Below, piece after piece: positions 28,189 through 35,344 of a stretch of DNA of 64,000 bases (position 1 is its first letter; every line of letters begins with the position of its first letter). The position numbers and the translations under genes were made by a program. Origin of the DNA: Curtobacterium sp. VKM Ac-1393 (lineage in GTDB: Bacteria > Actinomycetota > Actinomycetes > Actinomycetales > Microbacteriaceae). The notes under the pieces were generated by a model. The model ran no database searches and was not told the DNA's origin. It saw only the letters and a list, made by a program, of their open reading frames with translations. Location: assembly GCF_015350995.1 (NCBI RefSeq), contig NZ_JADKRW010000006.1:1-64000 (forward strand). Reading direction: 5' to 3'.

Positions 28189-29547
28189 TCAGCCACCGAG
28201 TGCGATGCGCACGACGAACCGCGCCCCGCCGAGGGGTGCGTCCGTCACCGATGCCTCGCCGCCGTGCGCCCGGACGGCGTCCCACACGATCGCCAGGCCG
28301 AGACCCGCGCCACCGGCGTCACGACTGCGGGCCTCGTCGAGCCGGACGAACCGTTCGAACACCCGGTCCCGTTCGGCCACGGGCACGCCGGCACCGTCAT
28401 CGTCCACCGTGAGCACCGCCGCACCGTCCTGCTCGGCGAGCGCGACCGCGACCTGCGACGACGCGTGCCGGACGGCGTTGTCGACGAGGTTCCCGACCAC
28501 CCCGGCGAGCAGGCGCTCGTCACCGAGCACCCGAGCGGCGGAGATCCCCGTCGCGTCGACGCGGATCGCACGGTCGCCGGTCGCGCCACTCGGCACCCGT
28601 GCCCGCGCCCGCGTCACCGCGTCGAGCACGAGGTCGTCGAGGTCCACCGGGCGGCGCACCCCCGTGCCACCCTCGTCCAACCGGGACAGCTCGAGCAGCC
28701 CGGTGACGAGGTCTTGCAGGCGCACGGCCTCGGACCGCACGACGTCGGAGAACTCGGCGACGTCGGTCCGGTCCGGGTGTGCGACGGCGACCTCGGCGTG
28801 CTGGCGGATGGAAGCGATCGGCGACCGCAGCTCGTGCGAGGCGTCGGACACGAACTGCCGCTGGCCCGCAGCGGACCGGTCGAGACGGTCGAGCATGGCG
28901 TTCATCGTGGTCGCGAGCCGTGCGACCTCGTCACCGGTGTCGGGCACGACCACGCGGGCGTCGGGGTGGGCGGCACGGATCGTCTCGACCTCGGTGCGCA
29001 TCCGCTCCACCGGCCGCAACGACCGTCCCGTGACGGACCAGGTCACGACGCCGAGCACGAGGACCAGCACCGGCACGCCGACGGCGAGGAGCACCACCGC
29101 AGCACGCACCGCGGTGTCGGTCTGTTCGAGGGAGACGCCGTACACCAGGGTCGCCTCGCCACCGCCGGGCAGGTCGACGTCGTCGGCGACGAGCAGCCAC
29201 CGTTCGCCGTCGTGCGACCAGCGGGATTCGTCGGCCGTCGGCAGTGCCGGGGCGTCGGCGTCGTCGCCGTGCGCCAGGACCGCCCCGTCGTCGCCGACGA
29301 CCTGCACGAGGACGTCCTCGTACCCGCTGACCGCACCGGCGCCGTCGGTCTCGACGCGCGACGACGCCTGCTCGAGGCCGGCCTCGGCGGAGGCCCGCAC
29401 CCCGTCGAGCAGCACGAGCCGGAGGACGACCACGAAGCCGACGGCGCCGACGACGAGGGCTGCGAGCACGACGACGCCGGCGCCGAGCGTGGTCCGTGCG
29501 CGCACCGACCGGAAGCGCTGGCCCCGGGTCCGACCGCGCTCAGCCAC
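28189..29547 (-). CDS. two-component sensor histidine kinase
   Basis: About 452 residues. Membrane spans near 22-44 and 150-172 enclose an extracytoplasmic sensor region of about 100 residues; then HAMP, the phosphoacceptor box FVSDASHELRSPI (His238), and the ATPase domain with NLVDNAVRHA and the glycine boxes. The GTG at 29547 overlaps the end of the regulator gene by eight bases (GTGGCTGA). It should phosphorylate the adjacent regulator. Its signal is unknown; the outer-face PepSY lipoprotein encoded next may modulate it. Confidence 0.92.
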   Translation of the reverse strand: MAERGRTRGQRFRSVRARTTLGAGVVVLAALVVGAVGFVVVLRLVLLDGVRASAEAGLEQASSRVETDGAGAVSGYEDVLVQVVGDDGAVLAHGDDADAPALPTADESRWSHDGERWLLVADDVDLPGGGEATLVYGVSLEQTDTAVRAAVVLLAVGVPVLVLVLGVVTWSVTGRSLRPVERMRTEVETIRAAHPDARVVVPDTGDEVARLATTMNAMLDRLDRSAAGQRQFVSDASHELRSPIASIRQHAEVAVAHPDRTDVAEFSDVVRSEAVRLQDLVTGLLELSRLDEGGTGVRRPVDLDDLVLDAVTRARARVPSGATGDRAIRVDATGISAARVLGDERLLAGVVGNLVDNAVRHASSQVAVALAEQDGAAVLTVDDDGAGVPVAERDRVFERFVRLDEARSRDAGGAGLGLAIVWDAVRAHGGEASVTDAPLGGARFVVRIALGG

Positions 29548-30217
29548 CGTCGGCCGCCAGTCGGTAGCCCGCACCGCGGACGGTCTCCAGCGCCGTGCGC
29601 CCGAAGGGCCGGTCGAGCTTGCGGCGGAGGTGCCCGACGTACACCTCGACGATGTTCGGGTCGCCCTCGAAGTCGACGTCCCAGACGTTCTCGATCACCG
29701 CCCGCTTCGAGCACACCTGGCCGGCGTGTCGCGCGAGGTAGTCGAGGACCGCGAACTCCCGGCTGGTGAGCTCGACGACGGCGCCGGCCCGGGTGACGGT
29801 CCGCGCGGCCGGGTCGACGACGAGGTCACCGAGGGTGAGCACGGCCGGCCGCTCCCGCGCACCGCGACGGACGAGGGCGCGGAGCCGCGCGACGAGGACC
29901 GGGTGCGAGAAGGGCTTCGTGACGTAGTCGTCGGCACCGGCGTCCAGGGCCTCGACCTGGTCCCACTCGCCGTCCTTGGCGGTGAGCATGAGCACCGGGG
30001 TCCAGTCCTGGTCTGCCCGGAGCTGCGCGCAGACCGCCCACCCGCTCATCCCCGGCATCATCAGGTCGAGGACGATCGCGTCGTAGCGGAACTCGCGCGC
30101 GTGCCACAGACCGTCGACCCCGTCGTGGGCGACGTCGACCGCCCACCCCTCGGCCTCGAGGCCACGGCGGACACCGTCGGCGAGTCGGACCTCGTCATCG
30201 ACCACCAGCACACGCAT
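29540..30217 (-). CDS. OmpR/PhoB-type response regulator
   Basis: 225 residues. The receiver domain has the acidic pair D7/D8, the phosphorylated D51 in VLDLMMPG, and K101-region TKPF; the C-terminal winged helix contains LTSREFAVLDYLARHAG and the VYVGHLRRKLDRPFG recognition region. It binds direct repeats as a dimer in this family. Three 11-bp-spaced CTGAAGC repeats lie 24 bases before its ATG, which predicts autoregulation. It heads the regulator-kinase-lipoprotein row. Confidence 0.94.
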   Translation of the reverse strand: MRVLVVDDEVRLADGVRRGLEAEGWAVDVAHDGVDGLWHAREFRYDAIVLDLMMPGMSGWAVCAQLRADQDWTPVLMLTAKDGEWDQVEALDAGADDYVTKPFSHPVLVARLRALVRRGARERPAVLTLGDLVVDPAARTVTRAGAVVELTSREFAVLDYLARHAGQVCSKRAVIENVWDVDFEGDPNIVEVYVGHLRRKLDRPFGRTALETVRGAGYRLAADGG

Positions 30218-30224
30218 GGCGACG

Positions 30225-30269
30225 ATCCTGCCGTGCGGCGCTGAAGCAGCGCTGAAGCGGCGCTGAAGC
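30225..30269 (-). promoter_or_regulatory. predicted autoregulatory site of the response regulator
   Basis: CTGAAGC occurs at 30241-30247, 30252-30258 and 30263-30269, an exact 11-base period. On the minus strand the block ends 10 bases upstream of CAGGAT (30225-30230), which stands seven bases before the ATG. This is the layout by which PhoB-like proteins replace a -35 contact. Confidence 0.65.
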
Positions 30270-30289
30270 GACGCCCGACGGCGACCTGC

Positions 30290-30502
30290 TCAGACCAGCA
30301 GCAGGACCCCGGCGACGACCGCGGCGACGGCGATGGCGAGCGCGATGAGCAGGAGCACGAGGTGCACCGTGTAGAACGTCGTCGGCTTGCCCGCGGCGTC
30401 GCGCGCACGGGTGTCCTTCGCGACGCGCTGGAAGAAGCGCGGCCAGGTGACGATGTTGAAGACGGCACCGATGAACAGGACGACTGCGGCGAAGACGAGC
30501 AC
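30290..30502 (-). CDS. small two-span membrane protein (SCO4848-like)
   Basis: 70 residues with membrane helices at about 1-18 and 46-69 and a charged loop containing NIVTWPRFFQRVAKDTRARD. It resembles the small actinobacterial SCO4848 family as I remember it; function unknown. GTG start, with TAGACT six bases upstream and no ribosome site, so probably leaderless. It lies between the two-component system and the EspR-like module, on the same strand as both. Confidence 0.75.
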   Translation of the reverse strand: MLVFAAVVLFIGAVFNIVTWPRFFQRVAKDTRARDAAGKPTTFYTVHLVLLLIALAIAVAAVVAGVLLLV

Positions 30503-30508
30503 CGTCCG

Positions 30509-30514
30509 AGTCTA
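30509..30514 (-). promoter_or_regulatory. -10 hexamer TAGACT, leaderless layout
   Basis: Six bases from TAGACT to the GTG at 30502. Confidence 0.4.
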
Positions 30515-30548
30515 GACAACGCGTGTCCAGAGCGGAGTGTCGGTGGTG

Positions 30549-30573
30549 CTCGGCCGCCCCCAACGCGGCCGAG
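30549..30573 (-). terminator. hairpin between the module and the SCO4848-like gene
   Basis: A 9-bp stem CTCGGCCGC/GCGGCCGAG with a 7-base loop, 85 bases past the stop of the 30658 gene. It could end that transcript. Confidence 0.5.
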
Positions 30574-30597
30574 TCCCACCAGACGAACCACAGGATC

Positions 30598-30613
30598 TGT
30601 AGCACTTGCTACA
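30598..30613. promoter_or_regulatory. operator-like palindrome
   Basis: TGTAGCA and TGCTACA form a perfect inverted repeat with a 2-base centre. It is AT-richer than its surroundings and lies in the gap upstream of the SCO4848-like gene. It looks like a dimer-binding site; no cognate regulator is proven. Confidence 0.45.
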
Positions 30614-30657
30614 AACCCTACACGGAGCCCGGAGGACCGTCGAGCCACCCGTTCGGG

Positions 30658-31584
30658 CTACGCCGTGTCGAGTGCTGCCTCGGCCTCGGCGAGGGCCGCT
30701 CGCTCGGTGTCGGACAACGACGCACGCGACCGGCGGAGCCCGTCGTTGACCTCGACGATCGCGCGGCTCAACCGCGTGGCCGGGTCGTCCGTCGTCGGGT
30801 AGGCGTTGTCGACGCCGATCCGCTCGTGCAGCGGCGCGAGCCGGCGCAGTGCCGTGTCGACCCGGCGCGAACGGCGGCGCTGCGAGACCCGGTGCCCCAC
30901 CACCAGCAGGAGCATGCCGGACGCCACGCAGAGCACCGCGCCGGGCGTGGTCACGTCGTACGGCAGCGAGAGCGAGCGCATGCGGTCCAGGTCGCCGAGG
31001 ACGTGTGCGAGGTCCATGACCACCACCACGCCCATCCGGACGACGCCGAGGACGCCGCCCAGCACCAGGACCCACAGGCCGACCAGGTCCGTGGTCGTCC
31101 GGGCCTCGCGCAGTCGGAGGACGCAGATCACGCCCGTCGCGCCGAGCGCCACCCCGAGGTAGACGGTCTGTGCGATCGAGTACACGCTCGCCGCCGGGTG
31201 CGACCCCGCATCGAGCATGAAGGTCGTCGTGGTGGTCGGCTTGTCCAGCACGGAGAAGGCGATGACGATCACCGCCACGACGAGCACGAACGACACCACG
31301 ATGGCGTTCCGGAGCCAGGGCCGCGCCGCCCCGACCGCCTTCGCCACGCCCCACAACAGCGTGCTCGTGCCGGCGACCATCAGGCAGTCACTGATCACGG
31401 TCACCACGTTGCGCCCGCCGAGCAGCGGGTCGAGCCATCGGTAGAGCGGGTCGACGTTCGTGACGATGGTGGCAGAGAACAACAGGAAGGTCATCGTCAG
31501 GGTGCGGTCCTGTCCGCGTTGCAGGACGAAGAGCGCGATCGTCCCGGCGATGAGGAGCACCGCCTGGACGACGGCGACGATCAC
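30658..31584 (-). CDS. polytopic membrane protein (MAB_1171c/DUF6545-like)
   Basis: 308 residues. Seven hydrophobic spans fill residues 1-230, then comes a cytoplasmic tail of about 80 residues with TALRRLAPLHERIG and RLSRAIVEVNDGLRRSRASL. Those two segments resemble the C-terminal DUF6545 region of the MAB_1171c family of putative transporters, which typically lies beside an HTH protein and an IrrE-like peptidase. The family match is from memory, not a search. The GTG start overlaps the peptidase stop as GTGA. Function unknown; transport is only a label. Confidence 0.75.
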   Translation of the reverse strand: MIVAVVQAVLLIAGTIALFVLQRGQDRTLTMTFLLFSATIVTNVDPLYRWLDPLLGGRNVVTVISDCLMVAGTSTLLWGVAKAVGAARPWLRNAIVVSFVLVVAVIVIAFSVLDKPTTTTTFMLDAGSHPAASVYSIAQTVYLGVALGATGVICVLRLREARTTTDLVGLWVLVLGGVLGVVRMGVVVVMDLAHVLGDLDRMRSLSLPYDVTTPGAVLCVASGMLLLVVGHRVSQRRRSRRVDTALRRLAPLHERIGVDNAYPTTDDPATRLSRAIVEVNDGLRRSRASLSDTERAALAEAEAALDTA

Positions 31585-32042
31585 CCGAAGACCCCGCGGA
31601 AGGCGCTCGGACGGCCGCGGTGCCGTCGGATCAGCGTGGCGAGCTCGTCGGCGAAGACCTCGGCCTCGTGCTCGTACACGTTCGAGAACATCCCCCGCGC
31701 CAGGGCACGCTCGACCTTGTAGTCGGGCAGGTTCGGGATGACGTCGCGGATGTACGCGGACTGCGGTGCGTGCTCCTGGTGCCGGTGCAGGACGTGCCCG
31801 AGCTCGTGGCCGATGACGAACGCCCGGAAGGTGGGCGACGCGGTCGGCGAGATCATCATCACGTGCGCGTGTTCGAGTGTCGCGACGAACCCGCACACGG
31901 GCTCGGCGGCGAGGAACGCCTCCTCGCGCACGATGATCGGCTTCGCGACGACGTCGGCGGCGGCCGCGACCGCCTGGTCGACGTCCGACCAGCCCTCGGC
32001 AGCGCCGCGTGCCCAGAAGGACTCGAGCAGCGCGTCCGTCAT
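31581..32042 (-). CDS. ImmA/IrrE-like metallopeptidase
   Basis: 153 residues. The zinc motif HELGH is at 79-83 with Glu80 catalytic, and a third ligand is likely Glu126 in HEAEVFADEL. The length and the short region before the motif match the stand-alone actinobacterial form. ImmA/IrrE proteins cut DNA-binding repressors (ImmR, DdrO) in response to signals; by analogy the target may be the HTH protein encoded immediately upstream. Its ATG overlaps the regulator gene by four bases, and it overlaps the membrane-protein gene by four. Confidence 0.85.
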   Translation of the reverse strand: MTDALLESFWARGAAEGWSDVDQAVAAAADVVAKPIIVREEAFLAAEPVCGFVATLEHAHVMMISPTASPTFRAFVIGHELGHVLHRHQEHAPQSAYIRDVIPNLPDYKVERALARGMFSNVYEHEAEVFADELATLIRRHRGRPSAFRGVFG

Positions 32043-32479
32043 GCCACGCTCCCCCGCTGCGACTCCTCCTCGAGCACCTCGGCGATGCGCCGCAGCGCGT
32101 CGGGTGAGAGTTCACCGGGGAAGGTCCGCGCGGCGAACCCGCTCACCCGTGCCGAGCGCAGGGACCGGACCAGGGCGAGTTGCGCGCCGATGCGCTCGGG
32201 GACGTCACTGTCCTCGAGCAGGAAGCGCTCGTCGACCTCGAAGAACCCGGCCAGCAGGCGCAGGAGTCCGGTGTCGCGGTTGCGGCGGCCGTCGCCGGAG
32301 AGCATGTAGGTCCACTTCGCCCGCGAGAGCGAACCGCCGCGGGTGGCGACGTACTCCTCGATCGAGGCGAAGGGCACCGGGGTCCCGCGCTGGGACTCCT
32401 CGAAGTCGAGCAGCAGGTTGATGCGCCGTGCGAGTTCGGCGGCGTCCAGGACCCCGCCCCTCGGATCACCGGTCTCCAT
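32039..32479 (-). CDS. EspR-like helix-turn-helix regulator
   Basis: 146 residues. An N-terminal XRE-type HTH (about 12-75: ELARRINLLLDFEESQRG, then RGGSLSRAKWTYMLSGDGRRNRDTGLLRLLAGFFEV) is followed by a C-terminal helical region (ERIGAQLALVRSLRSARVSGFAARTFPGELSPDALRRIAEVLEE). Both parts and their spacing resemble EspR of mycobacteria, whose C-terminal helices mediate dimerisation. A GGAGGAG site precedes the ATG. First gene of the three-gene module; likely controls it. Confidence 0.82.
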   Translation of the reverse strand: METGDPRGGVLDAAELARRINLLLDFEESQRGTPVPFASIEEYVATRGGSLSRAKWTYMLSGDGRRNRDTGLLRLLAGFFEVDERFLLEDSDVPERIGAQLALVRSLRSARVSGFAARTFPGELSPDALRRIAEVLEEESQRGSVA

Positions 32480-32542
32480 GTCGGACTCCTCCCCAGCCGT
32501 GCGTGCAGGACATGGTAGCGCGGCGGACACGGTGCTCGCCGT

Positions 32543-32548
32543 TAGCCT
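32543..32548 (+). promoter_or_regulatory. -10 hexamer TAGCCT, leaderless layout (yigZ)
   Basis: Six bases from TAGCCT to the ATG at 32555. The 75-base gap also has to hold the promoter of the divergent EspR-like gene. Confidence 0.4.
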
Positions 32549-32554
32549 CGTGGC

Positions 32555-33205
32555 ATGGCCCGCAGCTTCCCCGCGACGATCGCCGAGCCGGTCGAGCACG
32601 AGATCGTCATCACGAAGTCGCGGTTCATCACCACCGTCGCACCCGTGTCGGACGTCGCGGACGCCGAACGGGTCATCGCCGAGGTGAAGCGGCGGTACTG
32701 GGACGCCCGGCACAACTGCACCGCGATGGTCACCGGCACGCTCGGCGACCAAGCGCGGTCGTCCGACGACGGCGAACCCTCCGGCACGGCGGGCGTCCCG
32801 ATGCTCGAGGTCCTGCGCCGCCGCGAGCTGACCGACGTGGTGGCGGTCGTGACGCGGTACTTCGGCGGGGTGAAGCTCGGCGCCGGCGGACTCGTCCGCG
32901 CCTACTCGACGTCGGTGTCCGAGGCGCTGGACGCCGCCGCCCTCGTCCGACGCGAGGCACTGACGCAGGTGCGCTTCGACGCCCCGCACGCCGAGGCCGG
33001 CAGGCTCGACAACGTCCTGCGCGACTGGGTCCGGCACCACCACGCGACCCTCGGCCCGACGGCGTACGGGCAGGCGGCGACGTTCGAGGTCTGGGTGCCG
33101 GCCGACGCGCTCGGCGCGTTGGGGGCCGACCTCGCGGCGGCCTCGGCCGGCGCGGTCGACCTCGTCGTCGGCGAGGAACAGGTCGTCGACGTCGCCGCCG
33201 ACTGA
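32555..33205 (+). CDS. yigZ: YigZ/IMPACT family protein
   Basis: 216 residues. The UPF0029 N-terminal domain has the family signatures HEIVITKSRFI, ARHNCTAMV, SDDGEPSGTAGVPMLEVL and VTRYFGGVKLGAGGLVRAYS; a shorter C-terminal domain (about 145-216) follows. The family is universal and linked to translation control in eukaryotes (IMPACT binds GCN1); its bacterial role is uncertain. Single gene with its own leaderless-type promoter. Confidence 0.93.
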   Translation: MARSFPATIAEPVEHEIVITKSRFITTVAPVSDVADAERVIAEVKRRYWDARHNCTAMVTGTLGDQARSSDDGEPSGTAGVPMLEVLRRRELTDVVAVVTRYFGGVKLGAGGLVRAYSTSVSEALDAAALVRREALTQVRFDAPHAEAGRLDNVLRDWVRHHHATLGPTAYGQAATFEVWVPADALGALGADLAAASAGAVDLVVGEEQVVDVAAD

Positions 33206-33270
33206 ATCTGCCCGCCGCACGCACCTCGGGCGTGTCCCGTTCCGAACGCGCGATCGCCCCCGGAACGAAC

Positions 33271-33301
33271 GAAGGCCCCGACTCGATGAGTCGGGGCCTT
33301 C
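33271..33301. terminator. bidirectional hairpin between yigZ and tRNA-Lys
   Basis: A 13-bp stem GAAGGCCCCGACT/AGTCGGGGCCTTC with a 5-base loop. On the minus strand it lies 10 bases after tRNA-Lys and is followed by a short T-rich stretch (GTTCGTTCC). Confidence 0.8.
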
Positions 33302-33311
33302 GGTGTTCTGG

Positions 33312-33384
<73 letters not shown>

Positions 33385-33477
33385 ATGTTCCGGCTTCCGT
33401 GCCGCAACGGGAATCAACAATAGCATGGGTTCTGCGCGCTCACGACCACTCGTGGGCACGGAGCGAACAGGAGCACC

Positions 33478-33948
33478 ATGACCGACCGTCTCGCCGCCGG
33501 CGACACCGCCCCCGACTTCACCCTGCCGGACCAGGACGGCGTCGACCACGCCCTCTCGAGCCTGCGCGGCCGGAAGGTCATCGTGTACTTCTACCCGGCG
33601 GCCTCCACCCCCGGCTGCACCACCGAGGCCTGCGACTTCCGCGACAACATGTCGTCGCTGCAGGCCGCCGGGTACGAGGTGCTCGGCGTCTCGAAGGACG
33701 AGCCCGCGAAGCTCAAGACCTTCCAGCACGAGCAGGCCCTCACGTTCCCGCTGCTGAGCGACCCGGACCTGGCGGTGCACAAGGCGTACGCCGCCTGGGG
33801 CGAGAAGAACAACTACGGCAAGATCGTGACCGGCACGATCCGGTCGACGATCGTGGTCGACGAGGACGGCACCGTGCAGCTGCCGCTCTACAACGTCAAG
33901 GCGACCGGACACGTGGCGAGCCTGCGGAAGAAGCTCGGCCTGGTCTGA
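33478..33948 (+). CDS. bcp: thioredoxin-dependent thiol peroxidase (Bcp/PrxQ)
   Basis: 156 residues. Peroxidatic Cys47 and resolving Cys52 sit in YPAASTPGCTTEACDFRD, the five-residue spacing of the atypical 2-Cys Prx subgroup. It reduces hydrogen peroxide and organic hydroperoxides with thioredoxin as donor. An AGGAGC site precedes the ATG, and a TAGCAT hexamer at 33421-33426 would give a leader of about 45 bases. Single gene. Confidence 0.96.
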   Translation: MTDRLAAGDTAPDFTLPDQDGVDHALSSLRGRKVIVYFYPAASTPGCTTEACDFRDNMSSLQAAGYEVLGVSKDEPAKLKTFQHEQALTFPLLSDPDLAVHKAYAAWGEKNNYGKIVTGTIRSTIVVDEDGTVQLPLYNVKATGHVASLRKKLGLV

Positions 33949-33964
33949 GGACCGGACCACGGCA

Positions 33965-34006
33965 GGACGGGAGGCGCGGTGCCAGCTGGCACCGCACTTC
34001 CCGTCC
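33965..34006. terminator. imperfect hairpin between convergent genes (family 1-like)
   Basis: 19-base arms beginning GGACGGGAGGCGCGG pair with two mismatches around AGCT. It starts 16 bases after bcp and ends 15 bases before the stop of the next, opposing gene. The arm resembles the REP-like family 1 in diverged form. Confidence 0.65.
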
Positions 34007-34021
34007 GCCTGTCGGTCGCGT

Positions 34022-34444
34022 CTACTCCACGGGACGCGCGAGCGCGACCGTCACCGACCGCGACAGCACCAGCGTGATGCCGAGGAGTGCGGGGATCAGC
34101 AGGACCCAGCCGATCGCCGGCACACGGAAGACCCCCTGGAACGCACCGATCGCGATGGCGCCCTGCAGGACCTGCCAGACGATGATCCCCGAGCGCACCC
34201 AGGCGCGGCCCTTCCAGAGGCCGTTCAGCAGCGCGCCGAGCCAGAGCGCCGCGACGGCCGACAGGACGGTGAGCGCGATGCCGGACGCGAGGCTCGACGC
34301 GGGCGCGACGATCAGCTCCACGATCAGCACGACGGTGACCACGACCAGGGCCGCGAACTCGAGTCCGACGACCACGAGCAGGCCGATCAGTGCGCGCGAG
34401 CGTCGCTCCGGACGGTCGACCGCGGTCAGGTCGTCATCGTGCAC
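34022..34444 (-). CDS. four-span membrane protein, function unknown
   Basis: 140 residues with four hydrophobic spans (about 20-45, 52-72, 88-108, 113-132) and short charged ends. No family recognised with confidence. The GTG at 34444 is chosen because GGAGG lies eight bases upstream; an upstream ATG at 34465 would put the ribosome site inside the gene. It is divergent from whiB1 across a 260-base gap. Confidence 0.72.
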   Translation of the reverse strand: MHDDDLTAVDRPERRSRALIGLLVVVGLEFAALVVVTVVLIVELIVAPASSLASGIALTVLSAVAALWLGALLNGLWKGRAWVRSGIIVWQVLQGAIAIGAFQGVFRVPAIGWVLLIPALLGITLVLSRSVTVALARPVE

Positions 34445-34468
34445 AGTGATCCTCCAGCATCGCAACCC

Positions 34469-34500
34469 TTGATTTGCCCCTACCAGTATGGAACGATATT
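34469..34500 (+). promoter_or_regulatory. AT-rich candidate whiB1 promoter region
   Basis: TTGATT (34469-34474) is followed by an AT-rich run ending in GATATT (34495-34500); no spacing of the hexamers is ideal. The remainder of the gap 34445-34704 is ordinary high-GC DNA without an ORF of note and would give whiB1 a leader of nearly 200 bases. Confidence 0.3.
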
Positions 34501-34704
34501 CGAGGTCGTTTGGACGGCACGATGTGGTGTGCGTCTCCCGTGGTTCGTCGCTCCTCCCCCGAGCGTCACGCGGGCGTCAGACTCGCTTCCAGCGGACTCC
34601 TCCCCACAGTTGTCCCGTCATGCCTCATGCATGGTCAGCGTTCCGATCCCCCGAACCTCGGCCCCGGCCTGCCGTTCGAGCATCGACATCAAGGAGCACC
34701 ACAC

Positions 34705-34953
34705 ATGGACTGGCGTGACAAGGCAGCTTGCCTCACCGCAGACCCCGAGCTCTTCTTCCCCGTCGGGAACACCGGGCCCGCCGTCGACCAGATCGAGAAG
34801 GCCAAGTCGGTCTGTGCGCGTTGCACGGTCACCGAGATGTGCCTGCAGTACGCGCTCGAGAACAACCAGGACTCCGGCGTCTGGGGCGGCCTGAGCGAGG
34901 ACGAGCGCCGCGCGCTGAAGCGTCGCGCCGCGCGCGCCCGCCGCGCTTCCTGA
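34705..34953 (+). CDS. whiB1: WhiB1-type iron-sulfur transcription factor
   Basis: 82 residues. Four cysteines at 9, 37, 40 and 46 hold a [4Fe-4S] cluster; the GVWGG turn is at 58-62, and a basic C-terminus (RRALKRRAARARRAS) binds DNA. Size and sequence match WhiB1 (WhmE), which in mycobacteria is essential, binds sigma-A and responds to nitric oxide. The AAGGAGC site precedes the ATG. It converges with a PdtaS-type kinase gene, the same neighbourhood as in M. tuberculosis. Confidence 0.93.
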   Translation: MDWRDKAACLTADPELFFPVGNTGPAVDQIEKAKSVCARCTVTEMCLQYALENNQDSGVWGGLSEDERRALKRRAARARRAS

Positions 34954-34977
34954 CCCGGGAGCTTTCCCGACACACCG

Positions 34978-35010
34978 ACGCCCGTCGCCCCTTCGGGGAC
35001 GGCGGGCGTC
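34978..35010 (+). terminator. hairpin after whiB1
   Basis: GACGCCCG... pairs with CGGGCGTC around an inner GCCCC/GGGG stem and TTC loop, starting 24 bases after the whiB1 stop. Confidence 0.75.
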
Positions 35011-35062
35011 GTCGTACGCGCGGGGCGCGTGGCGGGGCGGCACGCCGTGCGCTGGTACTCGG

Positions 35063-35146
35063 GGTTCCACAACATGCCGCGCGCTGACCGTCGAGGTTCC
35101 ACAACACGCGCGATCGCACGCCGAGATGCGCAGATCTCGGAACCTC
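35063..35146. repeat. 84-bp intergenic repeat, copy 1 (family 3)
   Basis: Begins GGTTCCACAACA and ends CGGAACCTC. It contains an inner inverted repeat CCGAGAT/ATCTCGG and outer GAGGTTCC/GGAACCTC. The second copy starts at 35229. The whole stretch 34954-35344 holds no gene: only the whiB1 terminator, these two copies and a REP-like palindrome. Confidence 0.75.
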
Positions 35147-35173
35147 GGCGCGGCCCGAGACGCGACCGAACGA

Positions 35174-35217
35174 CGGACGGGAGGCCCGTGGCAACGCGCC
35201 CACGGGCCTCCCGTCCG
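35174..35217. repeat. REP-like palindrome (family 1)
   Basis: CGGACGGGAGGCCCGTGG (35174-35191) and its exact complement (35200-35217) with an 8-base loop, placed between the two 84-bp repeat copies. Confidence 0.75.
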
Positions 35218-35228
35218 ACAGCCGCCCG

Positions 35229-35312
35229 GGTTCCACAACACGCCGCGCGCCGACCGTCGAGGTTCCACAGCACGCGCGATCGCACGCCGAGGTGCGCAGA
35301 TCTCGGAACCTC
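35229..35312. repeat. 84-bp intergenic repeat, copy 2 (family 3)
   Basis: Same length as copy 1 and differing at about four positions. One change (A to G in the inner stem, CCGAGGT against ATCTCGG) keeps pairing as G:U, which hints that an RNA or hairpin structure is maintained. Confidence 0.75.
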
Positions 35313-35344
35313 ACGAGCGGACGCGGCGCAGCGCAGCGCAGGGG

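Noticed and set aside
31581..32479. Reading the HTH-protease pair as a plain toxin-antitoxin system
   Set aside because: The protease is of the repressor-cleaving ImmA/IrrE type, the regulator has EspR-like size, and a third membrane gene is coupled to them. A toxin role is not supported.
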